Counted from the first letter of the stretch, positions 22,626 to 35,965 are shown. The stretch is 64,000 bases of DNA from Uranotaenia lowii (GCF_029784155.1 NC_073692.1:418124352-418188351); one strand, 5' to 3'. The notes: generated by a model from the letters alone, not told the origin. Numbers and translations: made by a program.

Positions 22626-25600
22626 CAATTTTGTCATATTCGACATTTTTAACATTTTTGACATTTTTGACATTTTTGACATTTTTGACATTTTTGACAT
22701 TTTTGACATTTTTGACATTTTTGACATTTTTGACATTTTTGACATTTTTGACATTTTTGACATTTTTGACATTTTTGACATTTTTGACATTTTTGACATT
22801 TTTGACATTTTTGACATTTTTGACATTTTTGACATTTTTGACATTTTTGACATTTTTGACATTTTTGACATTTTTGACATTTTTGACATTTTTGACATTT
22901 TTGACATTTTTGACATTTTTGACATTTTTGACATTTTTGACATTTTTGACATTTTTGACATTTTTGACATTTTTGACATTTTTGACATTTTTGACATTTT
23001 TGACATTTTTGACATTTTTGACATTTTTGACAATTTTGACATTTTTGATATTTTTGATATTTTTGACATTTTTGACATTTTTGACATTTTTGACATTTTT
23101 GACATTTTTGACATTTTTGACATTTTTGACATTTTTGACATTTTTGACATTTTTGACATTTTTGACATTTTTGACATTTTTGACATTTTTGACATTTTTG
23201 ACATTTTTGACATTTTTGACATTTTTGACATTTTTGACATTTTTGACATTTTTGACATTTTTGACATTTTTGACATTTTTGACATTTTTGACATTTTTGA
23301 CATTTTTGACATTTTTGACATTTTTGACATTTTTGACATTTTTGACATTTTTGACATTTTTGAGATTTTTGACATTTTTGACATTTTTGACATTTTTGAC
23401 ATTTTTGACATTTTTGACAATTTTGACATTTTTGACATTTTTGACAATTTTGACATTTTTGACATTTTTGACAATTTTGACAATTTTGACAATTTTGACA
23501 ATTTTGACAATTTTGACAATTTTGACAATTTTGACAATTTTGACAATTTTGACAATTTTGACAATTTTGACAATTTTGACAATTTTGACAATTTTGACAA
23601 TTTTGACAATTTTGACAATTTTCACAATTTTGACAATTTTGACAATTTTGACAATTTTGACAATTTTGACAATTTTGACAATTTTGACAATTTTGACAAT
23701 TTTGACAATTTTGACAATTTTGACAATTTTGACAATTTTGACAATTTTGACAATTTTGACAATTTTGACAATTTTGACAATTTTGACAATTTTGACAATT
23801 TTGACAATTTTGACAATTTTGACAATTTTGACAATTTTGACAATTTTGACAATTTTGACAATTTTGACAATTTTGACAATTTTGACAATTTTGACAATTT
23901 TGACAATTTTGACAATTTTGACAATTTTGACAATTTTGACAATTTTGACAATTTTGACAATTTTGACAATTTGACAATTTTGACAATTTTGACAATTTTG
24001 ACAATTTTGACAATTTTGACAATTTTGACAATTTTGACAATTTTGACAATTTTGACAATTTTGACAATTTTGACAATTTTGACAATTTTGACAATTTTGA
24101 CAATTTTGACAATTTTGACAATTTTGACAATTTTGTCAATTTTGACAATTTTGACAATTTTGACAATTTTGACAATTTTGACATTTTTGACATTTTTGAC
24201 AATTTTGACAATTTTGACAATTTTGACAATTTTGACAATTTTGACAATTTTGACAATTTTGACATTTTTGACAATTTTGACAATTTTGACAATTTTGACA
24301 ATTTTGACAATTTTGACAATTTTGACAATTTTGACAATTTTGACAATTTTGACAATTTTGACAATTTTGACAATTTTGACAATTTTGACAATTTTGACAA
24401 TTTTGACAATTTTGACAATTTTGACAATTTTGACAATTTTGACAATTTTGACAATTTTGACAATTTTGACAATTTTGACAATTTTGACAATTTTGACAAT
24501 TTTGACAATTTGACAATTTTGACAATTTTGACAATTTTGACAATTTTGACAATTTTGACAATTTTGACAATTTTGACAATTTTGACAATTTTGACAATTT
24601 TGACAATTTTGACAATTTTGACAATTTCGACAATTTTGACCATTTTGACAATTTTGACAATTTTGACAATTTTGACAATTTTGACATTTTTGACATTTTT
24701 AACATTTTTGACATTTTTGACATTTTGGACATTTTTGACATCATTGACATCATTGACATTTTTGACATTTTTGACATTTTTGACATTTTAGACATTTTTG
24801 ACATTTTTGACATTTTTGACATTTTTGACATTTTTGACATTTTTGACAATTTTGACAATTTTGACAATTTTGACAATTTTGACAATTTTGACAATTTTGA
24901 CAATTTTGACAATTTTGACAATTTCGACAATTTTGACAATTTTGACAATTTTGACAATTTTGACAATTTTGACAATTTTGACAATTTTGACAATTTTGAC
25001 AATTTTGACAATTTTGACAATTTTGACAATTTTGACAATTTTGACAATTTTGACAATTTTGACAATTTTGACAATTTTGACAATTTTGACAATTTTGACA
25101 ATTTTGACAATTTTGACATTTTTGACATTTTGACAATTTTGACATTTTTGACATTTTTGACATTTTTGACAATTTTGACATTTTTGACATTTTTGACATT
25201 TTTGACATTTTTGACATTTTTGACATTTTTGACATTTTTGACATTTTTGACATTTTTGACATTTTTGACATTTTTGACATTTTTGACATTTTTGACATTT
25301 TTGACATTTTTGACATTTTTGACATTTTTGACATTTTTGACATTTTTGACATTTTTGACAATTTTGACAATTTTGACAATTTTGACAATTTTGACAATTT
25401 TGACAATTTTGACAATTTTGACAATTTTGACAATTTTGACAATTTTGACAATTTTGACAATTTTGACAATTTTGACAATTTTGACAATTTTGACAATTTT
25501 GACAATTTTGACAATTTTGACAATTTTGACAATTTTGACAATTTTGACAATTTTGACAATTTTGACAATTTTGACAATTTTGACAATTTTGACAATTTTG

Positions 25601-27690
25601 ACAATTTTGACAATTTTGACAATTTTGACAATTTTGACAATTTTGACAATTTTGACAATTTTGACAATTTTGACAATTTTGACAATTTTGACAATTTTGA
25701 CAATTTTGACAATTTTGACAATTTTGACAATTTTGACAATTTTGACAATTTTGACAATTTTGACAATTTTGACAATTTTGACAATTTTGACATTTTTGAC
25801 ATTTTGACAATTTTGACATTTTTGACATTTTTGACATTTTTGACATTTTTGACATTTTTGACAATTTTGACATTTTTGACATTTTTGACATTTTTGACAT
25901 TTTTGACATTTTTGACATTTTTGACATTTTTGACATTTTTGACATTTTTGACATTTTTGACATTTTTGACAATTTTGACAATTTTAACAATTTTGACAAT
26001 TTTGACAATTTGACAATTTTGACAATTTTGACAATAGTGACAATTTTGACAATTTTGACAATTTTGACAATTTTGACAATTTTGACAATTTTGACAATTT
26101 TGACAATTTTGACAATTTTGACAATTTTGACAATTTTGACAATTTTGACAATTTTGACAATTTTGACAATTTTGACAATTTTGACAATTTTGACCATTTT
26201 GACAATTTTGACAATTTTGACAATTTTGACAATTTTGACAATTTTGACAATTTTGACAATTTTGACAATTTTGACAATTTTGACAATTTTGACAATTTTG
26301 ACAATTTTGACAATTTTGACAATTTGACAATTTTGACAATTTTGACAATTTTGACAATTTTGACAATTTTGACAATTTTGACAATTTTGACAATTTTGAC
26401 AATTTTGACAATTTTGACAATTTTGACAATTTTGACAATTTTGACAATTTTGACAATTTTGACAATTTTGACAATTTTGACAATTTTGACAATTTTGACA
26501 ATTTTGACAATTTTGACAATTTTGACAATTTTGACAATTTTGACAATTTTGACAATTTTGACAATTTTGACAATTTTGACAATTTTGACAATTTTGACAA
26601 TTTTGACAATTTTGACAATTTTGACAATTTTGACAATTTTGACAATTTTGACAATTTTGACAATTTTGACAATTTTGACAATTTTGACAATTTTGACAAT
26701 TTTGACAATTTTGACAATTTTGACAATTTTGACAATTTTGAAAATTTTGACAATTTTGACTATTTTGACAATTTTGACAATTGTGACATTTATGACATTT
26801 TTGATGTTTTTGACAATTTTGACAATTTTGACAATTTTGACAATTTTGACAATTTTGACAATTTTGACAATTTTGACAATTTTGACAATTTTGACAATTT
26901 TGACAATTTTGACAATTTTGACAATTTTGACAATTTTGACAATTTTGACAATTTTGACAATTTTGACAATTTTGACAATTTTGACAATTTTGACAATTTT
27001 GACAATTTTGACAATTTTGACAATTTTGACAATTTTGACAATTTTGACAATTTTGACAATTTTGACAATTTTGACAATTTTGACAATTTTGTCAATTTTG
27101 ACAATTTTGACAATTTTGACATTTTTGACATTTTTGACAATTTTGACATTTTTGACATTTTTGACATTTTTGACATTTTTGACATTTTTGACATTTTTGA
27201 CATCATTGACATCATTGACATTTTTGACATTTTTGACATTTTAGACATTTTTGACATTTTTGACATTTTTGACATTTTTGACATTTTTGACATTTTTGAC
27301 ATTTTTGACATTTTTGACATTTTTGACATTTTTGACATTTTTGACATTTTTGACATTTTTGACATTTTTGACATTTTTGACATTTTTGACATTTTTGACA
27401 TTTTTGAAATTTTTGACAATTTTGACATTTTTGATATTTTTGACATTTTTGACATTTTTGACATTTTTGACATTTTTGACATTTTTGACATTTTTGACAT
27501 TTTTGACATTTTTGACATTTTTGACATTTTTGACATTTTTGACATTTTTGACATTTTTGACATTTTTGACATTTTTGACATTTTTGACATTTTTGACATT
27601 TTTGACATTTTTGACATTTTTGACATTTTTGAAATTTTTGACAATTTTGACATTTTTGACAATTTTGAAATTTTGGACGATTTTTTAAAT
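22626..27690. repeat. ~5-kb 9-bp satellite with two alternating unit variants
   Basis: About 560 copies of a 9-bp unit in two forms, TTTTTGACA (T type) and ATTTTGACA (A type), arranged in blocks. Approximate order: T 22640-23425, A 23465-24680 with a few T units, T 24683-24848, A 24845-25115, mostly T 25115-25360, A 25355-25790, mostly T 25790-25970, A 25970-26785, T 26787-26812, A 26812-27115, T 27117-27665. Four single-base deletions (GACAATTTGACA) shift the phase near 23970, 24510, 26010 and 26322. A rare double unit (CATCATTGACATCATTG) occurs at 24739 and 27201, both followed by a TTTTAGACA variant. Long frames on both strands (FDNFDN, LTILTI, KIVKIV, SKLSKL, QNCQNC) are products of the 9-bp period. 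Confidence 0.97.
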
Positions 27691-30064
27691 TTGGACGATT
27701 TTTTAAATTTTTACAATTTTGATAAAAACTTTCTTCGAAACAGATAAAAACTATAATCATGTATCTGTTAACGAAGAAAAACTTCTTCGAAGTTTAATAA
27801 TTTCGGACCCGGCGGTTTGAAACATGTTTTTCTTTTCTCCACCTTCAACAGAATAATCTGCAGGAAGAAAAATCATATTATATTTTGGCCCACGGGCAGC
27901 TTTTGTTTTGATCGCAAAGTTTTTTTGTGCTGCTTATCCTTTGAAGAATATAATAATAAACCGGGCTGTAGTTGGTAAACATTCGTTCAAACCGTTGCTT
28001 TTTATTCTCTTCCCACGAATCTCCACTTCGGTTTGGCTCTGCAGATTTCCGTGTCCGGGTCGATGTTCATCTCGTCGTTCGTCTTGCGGGAAAATGGTAG
28101 AAAAAAACGAAATCATCAAGCCGGTACCAAAGAATGGAGGAAAAATCAGGAGCATTCTGCCTGCAGGCTGCTGGACAAAGGAAAGTTTTGTCTTCAGAAT
28201 ATAACCTCCCAAGATTTAATGAATAGCCGGCAGGTGAACGCGTGACAAGAAACTATAACAGTATTTAAAGGAAATTTATATGCTTGCAGTTTTTTTCCGG
28301 TTGAAGATCAAATTAAATTTCCTATGAAGTTGTGGTTTTTGTGAAAAAAAAATCCATAAGAAAACAACCCAAGGGATGTTTAACCATGCGAAACTTAGAA
28401 CTTAGCACACTGAACTACAAAAACTATAATTCTGACGATACGACTTGAGGAAAAAGTTTCTTGTCAAAACTGCTGTCGGCTCTTTCCAATCCAGAGAAGA
28501 TGCAGAAAATTATATCACATTATCCACTTTCGTGTCGTGTCACCTGAAAGCACTTACATAAACCATAAGTAGTTCCATTCAGCCAAGATTTTCCCTAAGC
28601 TAAGGAAGGAGTATTTTTAGCATCATCAAGTGTGACAATGATTGTCACCAAGAGAGGCATAACTGACGAAGCTTCTCGCCCATTCCAGCATAAACCTAAG
28701 TCTCTAACAAGGGTTGACGGGCTTAAGTGGGACATCATTTGTTCCTGTTTCTGGGCTAAGCTGTTCCAGTTAGTGTTCACCAAATGGGATCCATTTTGCT
28801 GTTGCTGCTGCTGATGAAAGGCGATAACGGAGAAGATGGAAGAAGTTCCCAAACGATGAAAAAATCCCGGTAAAATTGCAAGCAAAGTGCAGTTTCCTTC
28901 ACCCATTATTCCACCTTTTAGCAGCAACAATGGATCTCTCGTCGGGTTGGAACAATAATGGCGCATAACAATTTCCGCGTGACTTTTTTTTCTGTCCCAT
29001 TGTTGAGGGATGTTTTTTTTATTCATTCATTCACCATATTCTAATGGGTGCCAGAATAGGAGCAGCAGCACAGGTAAGTTTCACGAAAAGTTCAACTGAC
29101 ATGTTGAACCAAGTCCTTTTCATATTACTTTGGAACAAAAGTCGAAGATTTTTCTACCAATTTCTTTTGTTTTGAGAAGTATACCATTTGTTTAATTTCG
29201 CTAAAATTCTACAATAAGTCAGAATTATTCTTATCACGTTTGAATTTGTCTTCGAAAAACCTGTATCTAGCAAGACTGATCAAAATTATCGATAAAAAAT
29301 TTCATTATTTTCACTGTGGTACGATCTACAAACCATTCATTACCTCCTCAAAGGACTAGGAACAATTAGTTCTAACTTATTGAATGAAACCCGTTCAGTG
29401 ATTTGAAGAATTACCAAATTACCAAATTATTTTGGAAAAAAGCTACATTTTTATTGTTTAGTTTTGAATCATTCAATAAGAAGAGCAACATCTAACCTTG
29501 CCACAAGCGGAAAACGTCAAAAAAACCTTCACTGATTTACCAACCAACTTACACAAGGTAGTGGAAAAATCGCTAACAGAGCAAAAATATCTCATTCCGA
29601 GAGCCAGATAATCTCGTTGAGGTGGTATATTATTTATCATCGGTTTTCCTTGGGATTTTTCCTTAGGATGTTTCTTTTTCCCGGCTGGCCCGGAATTCGC
29701 AAGGAGATGCTACTGGGTTCATTGGATATCCTGGTGAATGCAGGCTGATTGTGAAATATTTTCTTCCCTCGCAGTGCTTCCAAAAAAGTAAAAAAAAAAA
29801 AAACTAAACAAACACAAAAGATGCAGTTTTGACATCTCTTTTTAATTAGTCCAGAATTTTCGATTTAAGGAGCCAAAAAAAACCGATGCGTCCCGTTGCG
29901 ATGTTTAACGAAGTGTTTAAAAAAACTTATACTTTTGGCTCATTATCACAATACTTCTTTAAAATTTGAAAATATTTGCTCACTATTTTGTTCAATAGCT
30001 CAACAGACCTATTGAAAAAAGGCAAAATTTATAGAGTTATCAACCGTTTTTGTATTATATAATA
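27691..30064. other. No supported gene; two GC-richer islands
   Basis: 27890-28240 and 28600-29050 are less AT-rich. The minus-strand frame at 28595-29026 (143 codons) contains a Gln run (QQQQQQ near 28800) and looks partly protein-like, but has no known domain and no supporting splice signals. It could be an exon of a host gene or chance. The remaining sequence shows nothing. Confidence 0.35.
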
Positions 30065-30600
30065 CTAGCTGACCCGTTTTATCTTTAACAAAAAAAACCG
30101 TTGGAAAATTTTGACCTTCATCTAGACGACTTTAACTTCTACGTGCTCGCGAATCAATTTTTATTAAAATCATCATTAAAATGTTTGAGAGTCCCTTTTC
30201 AATTTGATTTTGTATGAGAGCCCCCCTTCCAAAAAAAGTGAGATTCTTGAGGCTTATATACAAAGATGGCGATTACCATCTATGAGCCGAAAACCCCCGG
30301 ATACGAACTTTCCCCTTATTCCGACCTTCTTTTACACGTGCTGGTGTTAAAATGAAAACGCTCCCATTCTAGTATATTTACAAGATAGAAAAAGGAGATG
30401 ATTTTATATAGGAGCCTCCCTTCCATTAATATTGCAAAGTTATAACCTAGTTCTTCGTGAACTATGAAACCGTTTTAATAATAAAAAATGTACAGTACAA
30501 AATAGGCTAAAACTGTCAATAAAACTTCGAGAACAAATCTAGCTTAAGTCAATGTTCACATTCCGAAAACGTGTGGACATTTTAAATTGATTTCTAACAA
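30065..30600 (-). mobile_element. Helitron-like 3' end, reverse orientation, truncated
   Basis: At 30065 the sequence A|CTAGCTGACCCG is the reverse complement of CGGGTCAGCTAG|T, the CTAG-terminated end typical of Helitrons inserted 5'-A|T-3'. The same terminus occurs at 54832 and, in forward orientation as GGGATCAGCTAG, at 32469. The 5' end of this copy is not visible, so its extent is approximate. No RepHel ORF. Confidence 0.45.
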
Positions 30601-31120
30601 ATATTTTCTAGATATTTGTAAGTTTAATGTCATTATTTCTTTTTTCAAGGACTTGATGACCCATTTCGGTGTTTTCAGATAAAAATTGCAATACAAAAAG
30701 TTTAGATGGAGACGTAACTTTTAACACTTCGAAAAAGGAGGGGGGGAAGGGGTTAATCGGATGAATCATCCAATAGGATGAAAATCTCTGATAATAGAAA
30801 AATCACATTGAAAAGCTCGTTTTCGATTTTTTTATGTTGAGCATTTTAACTAAAATTAGAAAACACTTTCTTGAAAATTTGGTAAAATTTCCGTTGAAAT
30901 ATGACAAAGTTACATATTGTGAATATAAAAAATTGCCTCACAGCACTAGTTCGAACACCATTACTTTAAACTTTAGTAACGGACACTTTTGAGGCTAATA
31001 TGGCAGCAAAATATCTTAATTTTGTGCATCAATTTTTAGATCAACTATTGTATTTCTTATACAAATGACTTCATAAATTCATTCACTTCATCTATATATA
31101 TAAAAAGCAATTATCTGTAT

Positions 31121-31170
31121 GTTTGTTTGTTTGTTTGTTTGTTTGTTTGTTTGTTTGTTTGTTTGTTTGT
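31121..31170. repeat. (GTTT)n microsatellite inside the Helitron
   Basis: About 12 perfect GTTT units directly after the element 5' end and before CCTCTATAGACTC. Confidence 0.95.
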
Positions 31171-31299
31171 CCTCTATAGACTCAGCCGTCTTAAGAGCTA
31201 GAGATCTGAAATTTGGCATGGATGCTCATTAGGACCAGGAATGATGAAAAATGTTTTTAGATTATTGGACGACCCCTCCTGAAGGGGGCCTTCCATACA

Positions 31300-32150
31300 A
31301 GACAAATATTGTTTTCACGTTATTGACGTTATTTTCCGTCGGATTGTGATGAAAATTTGCACATGAGTGTTTTGAGAGACGAGCAATCGATTACAGTTAT
31401 CAAATTTAGGGTCAGGGATCGGCCAAAGGAGTCGTCCATATTCACTGATTAATGTTTTTGCGATATTGGTGTTATTATACACCGGATTGTGATGAAAATT
31501 TGCACATGAGTGTTTTGAAAGACGAGCAATCGATTTCAAGTTTCGAATTGCGGATCAGAAGTCGGCTGAAGGAGTCATCCATACCCAACTTTAGTGTTTT
31601 TTGCGATTTTGACGTTATTCTACATTGGATTGAGATGAAAATATCCGCATAGGAGTTTTGAAGGACGCTCTTTTGCATTCAGGTTTCAAATCTTAAATCT
31701 GGGGTCGGCAAAAGGGGTTTTTATCTGTTCACTGTTTTTACGATATTCTCTTGATTGAGCATAGAATTGTAATGAAAATTGGCACATGGGAGTTTAACAG
31801 AAAAGATAATTGATTTCAGGTGTCAAGTTTTGAATCGTGGTCAAAAAAAGGCCGTCCATGTTAGTTGCTCACTGTTTTCGCGATATTGTCGTGATCACGC
31901 ATCGGATTGAGATGAAAATGTTCAGATGAGGGTTATAAACTATTAGCAATTGACTCCAGGTAGCATTTCCGTGTCAAGGGTCGGCGAAAGGGGCGTCTAT
32001 ATTCACTGATCACTGTTTTCAAGTTCCTGACGTTATTTTACATATAATTTTGAAAGAAAAAATGGCACAAGGGAGTTTTGAGGAACGTAAAATTGGTTTC
32101 AATTATCGAAATTCGGGCCATGGGACAGAAAAAGAGGGTTTCATTGAAAG
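31300..32150. repeat. Six diverged ~140-bp tandem repeats inside the Helitron
   Basis: The anchor GGATTGTGATGAAAAT and its variants occur at about 31341, 31484, 31627, 31764, 31904 and 32045, giving periods of 143, 143, 137, 140 and 141 bp. Each unit also contains a CACATG(A/G)G(A/T)GTTTTGA-like segment and a GTCGGC-AAAGG-GTC-like segment. The first two units are closest to each other. Tandem internal repeats are known in some insect Helitrons. Confidence 0.8.
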
Positions 32151-32469
32151 TTCAGTGTTTTGTGCAATAATTTTGTTGGAGGCAGTTAATTGATACCAAT
32201 TTAAGTGTGAAGGTCAAGCAAAAGAGTCGTGCACACAAACAAATAGTACATGTTTCTGCCATAATGTCTAGATTTTGCAACCGATCGAGAAAAAAACACT
32301 TTCACATAAATTTTAATTTGAATTTCAAGTAATAGTAATAGTAGCGACTTAAAACACTGTTGAATTTTTTCCCCAAAATTGTCGAAAGAATGTTTCGAAT
32401 TCATTTTTTAAACTCATTTTGACGTACCAATGATTTAAAGCGAAACGAAGTTCGTACGGGATCAGCTAG

Positions 32470-33309
32470 TAATTCATAAAAAATATTCCATATTAGACTA
32501 TGAGTTCACAAGATAATGTGAAAAATCACTGGTGCTTAGCCTGGTTCCAATTATCCATTTTTTGTGAAAAGAAGTTTGATTACTATCCTGTGCGGAACAT
32601 AAATTTGATATGTCATCACATATCAAATTTTTGTTAATGCTTCTAAATAAGTTTTCGCTCATTTTCACCATTTTTCATTTCATCTAACGTTCTATCCATC
32701 TATAAAAAATTTCATCATCTTTAGATGTCCCTACTCAAAAGGACATCACTTTTCACCGATAAGGCCAGTATTAAAGTAACGATCCTGTTTAAGTGTAAAT
32801 TTAAGTTATTTTGGTTTCTGATGGTCGGTTTTAAACACATCCAAATGATATTGTGATATGCAGATAAAAATAAAAAAAATCATCAAAGCGTAACGAACAT
32901 TTTCCTTAATGTTGACACTCAAAAATCAGAAATAATTCAGGCCATAACTTTATTAGAACAATTAGAAAGATAATGCGATTTTCAACCTCTCCATTGGTGT
33001 ATAAAACATAAAAATGGTGTATAAAACATAGTAATTTAATAAACTCAATGAAAATTTACAGGTGAATAGAGACATGAATGTTTATTGAGTGCTTCGAAAC
33101 TGCCCAACATAGAAAATGCGCTCATTTTAGTTTCTATATCATTAACAAAACGAATCGGTGCATCGTTTATCGCTATGAAGATATTTTTTTTGGTATTTCA
33201 AGTAATCACCTTTTTTCATTACCCACGCTTATGCATATTCGAAGAAATGTTGATGCTGAAAGCCCAATTCTTCTATGATCTTTTCTCTGATTTTCTCCAG
33301 TTTCACATT
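32470..33309. other. AT-rich stretch, no gene seen
   Basis: No gene or repeat is recognised between the Helitron-like element and the TIR element. A local near-duplicate (ATAAAACATAAAAATGGTGT) occurs at about 33000. Confidence 0.5.
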
Positions 33310-34457
33310 GGCCCTTATTCTGCGCCACGCGTGACGTGACGATTGTCAGCTCACCTCGGAGTCACCGTGAGTTTATTCCCGGAGTCGATGTGGGTAAAGT
33401 GACAGCGGTGAGTAACTGAATGAACACATCTGTCAAAATGGTAGAATTCGTTCTTAATTGATTTGTTTTCGTTCACGCTTCGAATTTTCCAAACTGATTT
33501 TTAAAGCTGGTAGTGAGAATTCCGATTCGTAAAAGGTCACCAATGAGTCATAAGGTGACAGCAACTTAAGAGAAAAAACAAGCATTTTTGTGTGTCCTAA
33601 GTGGAGAAAGCTGAAACCGGAAACTCCAACTAGAAGGTAAAAAATAACAATCGACAGCTGCTGCTGCTGCTACCAACCGGTGTCCAACAGACGAATTCAA
33701 GTGAGTAAGGTGATTTTTTGTGTACTGCTTGGCCAGAATAGCTTTCGATTTATGTCATTTGACAAGATAGAAGCGATTCATTTGTTTTTTCTTGTTTTCA
33801 TTTAGTGCTGTCGATCTAGGTGCTTTCCCCGAGGTTACCACCGTGACATGCCGGAAATCATAATCCCACAGCCCAGTCGCCAATAGATCATAGGAATTAT
33901 GGAATGCCGAGCACTATTATCGAAGTCAACAAGGCTGCAGTAGCATCATTTATTTTCATTTCTTTTCTTAGTCGTCTCCACCTGAAAGGTACCGACAATT
34001 GTCACCTAGAATCGTAAAGGTATGAGCCAATGAGATGTTATAAAAAAAACTTATCGGTAACAAACAGTTTGGAATTTCATTCAGCCAATTTTAGCAGAAA
34101 TCCCTTAAAAATCGCTCAACTCCAAACCGTTTATAAAAAGAAATTTTCATCGTTTACAAATTGATAGATAATTGAAAGCTTTAAAACATGCTAACAACTA
34201 ACAACACCGCTTTACTGTAATTATACTCGTAGTTTCATGTCATTTCTATCTCGTCTTCACCTGAAAACGTACCGACAAATGTCACCTAAAATCGTCACCC
34301 GAATGCGACGATTCTCACCCACGCGTGACTACGAGAATAGGGTAAGAACTCACAAAGTTCATCCGAAGTGACAATCCTCACCTAAACCGACTACAAGAAT
34401 AGAATGACTTTGGTGACTCGACTATCATCACGTCACGCGCGGCGCAGAATAAGGGCC
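33310..34457. mobile_element. Non-autonomous DNA transposon with 34-bp TIRs, 3-bp ATT duplication
   Basis: The left terminus GGCCCTTATTCTGCGCC and following 17 nt are repeated in reverse complement at the right end, with 2 mismatches over 34 bp. ATT flanks both ends (33307-33309 and 34458-34460), a possible 3-bp target duplication. GGSCC-type termini with 3-bp duplications suggest the PIF/Harbinger superfamily, but ATT is not the usual TWA target, so classification is uncertain. Interior words such as CACCTGAAA-GTACCGACAA-TGTCACC are repeated (near 33978 and 34258). No transposase frame. Confidence 0.7.
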
Positions 34458-34460
34458 ATT

Positions 34461-35896
34461 ATCCACAATCTTGGTGATAATCTCTTTAAACAAAGACCCC
34501 ACGATTAATGGCCCAAGGAATGATTTGTTAAAATGTGTCACAGTTCGAAGCAGTTTAAACTCATTTTCACCCACAATAATGTTGACAGAATTTTTCACAA
34601 TAAATCATATTTGTAGACATGTCATATTACGGATATTCGGAGTGATGACAAACAACACTTGTCACGTTATGAAATTTTTCATTTTAATATTTTTCAATTA
34701 ACAACCGTATTTAAAGGTATAAAGCACACACCTTCATTTTTCATTTTAAAATTTTGGCAATTTTGGCGTGCTATACACTGTTAAGTACTTTTTTTTCAAT
34801 TTATTCAACCTTCCAAAACTGTTCGGGTAAATATGACACAAATCGCACATTCAGATCATCATTCACATTCATTCCAATATATTGATAACTGAGATTTTTG
34901 AGAGACCAAGTATGTTCAATGAAAGTTATCATCAAATTAACGACAGAAAAACAAAAATAATTGTCTAAAAATCGGTTCATTGAAGAACGAGATACATCGA
35001 TGCAAAGCCGAAATTAAATGTCATTCAATTAGGTCAGATTTTTTTTACCGTAAAATCCGGGGTTGCAAAAAAAAATTTCATCGGACCCCAACATACTTAA
35101 TACTTATACATCATTGGATAGATTAATTCTTGACAATTCCAAAGATCAAGGAATAACTTAAATACAGCAAAGCTGCCAGAAATTATTTAAAATATAAAAG
35201 TATTATTGTTTACGGGACTTTTTTTTAATTTGAAAGCAACTATAGATAACCTAGTGAAACATAACTACTTCATTTTTGAATATTGAGAAACAAGAATAAA
35301 TTACCTACTCAATGAGTCTAATATCATCAAAAAAAGGTTAATATTTGCAACCAAGGAAACGAAAAAAACTACAGGTCACATTTTCCTGAAACGGATGTTT
35401 TGGGAACAGTTTTCTAGGGTTAAGCAACCTAAAGAAAATTTAATTTATATTTGCTTTTACTTAATCAAGAAATGTTTGTACCTGACAGCATAAAAAATAA
35501 TGTGTGTATTGCTTGATATTTGAGTCACAATAATTTATCCTGTGCGTATAATGATTCGCCTCTATGTCTCTATTCACCCATTTTACGGTATTTTGAAGTC
35601 GCGAAAATGAATAAAATTTTAAATTTAGGGAAAATATAAAGGTGTTAGGCACAAACTGTCAGATAATAATAGAAAAAATCCCTTATTAGAGGAATAATGT
35701 GAGAGAAGAAAGTACCTTTCTGGAAAATCGCTAATATTTCCATGTATTTGGAAATTATAAAAATTGTCATTCAAGGTCTATTTACTATGAAGAAATGTCT
35801 CTTATCTATCCTAACTGGGTTTAATTCCTATAAAAAAGAAAAAAAAAACTATCCTAACCTGTCCTATCCTATCTATATACTATATACTAGTCGCAG
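34461..35896. other. AT-rich stretch, no gene seen
   Basis: Nothing recognised apart from chance open frames under 80 codons. Confidence 0.5.
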
Positions 35897-35965
35897 CCCA
35901 TGACGTAGAGGATAGTCTTCAAGTCCTCTAAGCTAACGCTGATGAGATCGAATCCTGGTCACGGC
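35897..35965 (+). repeat. tRNA-like module (same family as 63537-63612)
   Basis: Box-A-like TGACGTAGAGGAT and box-B-like GAGATCGAATCCTGG sit about 45 nt apart. The end (ATGAGATC-AATC-GTCACGG) matches the minus-strand module at 63.5 kb, so this is a repeated tRNA-derived element rather than a lone tRNA gene. Confidence 0.4.

Larger units (their letters stand above)
31091..32469 (+). mobile_element. Probable non-autonomous Helitron, 1379 bp
   Basis: It begins TCTATATATATAAAAAG after an A (31090) and ends GGGATCAGCTAG before a T (32470), fitting the Helitron rule of 5'-TC...CTRR-3' inserted between A and T. A short near-palindrome (ACGAAGTTCGT) lies just before the 3' end, where Helitrons usually carry a hairpin. 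The element contains a (GTTT)n run near its 5' end and six diverged ~140-bp repeats. It has no rolling-circle replicase or helicase frame, so movement would need enzymes supplied elsewhere. Assignment rests on the termini. Confidence 0.6.

Noticed and set aside
22534..27760. Open frames up to 667 codons (FDNFDN, SKLSKL, QNCQNC and similar)
   Set aside because: They are translations of the 9-bp satellite in five frames on both strands, with no start context or non-repeat domain.
28595..29026. Minus-strand 143-codon frame with a Gln run as a host exon
   Set aside because: No domain, splice sites or homology can be shown from sequence alone; the Gln run is a short CAG/CAA repeat.
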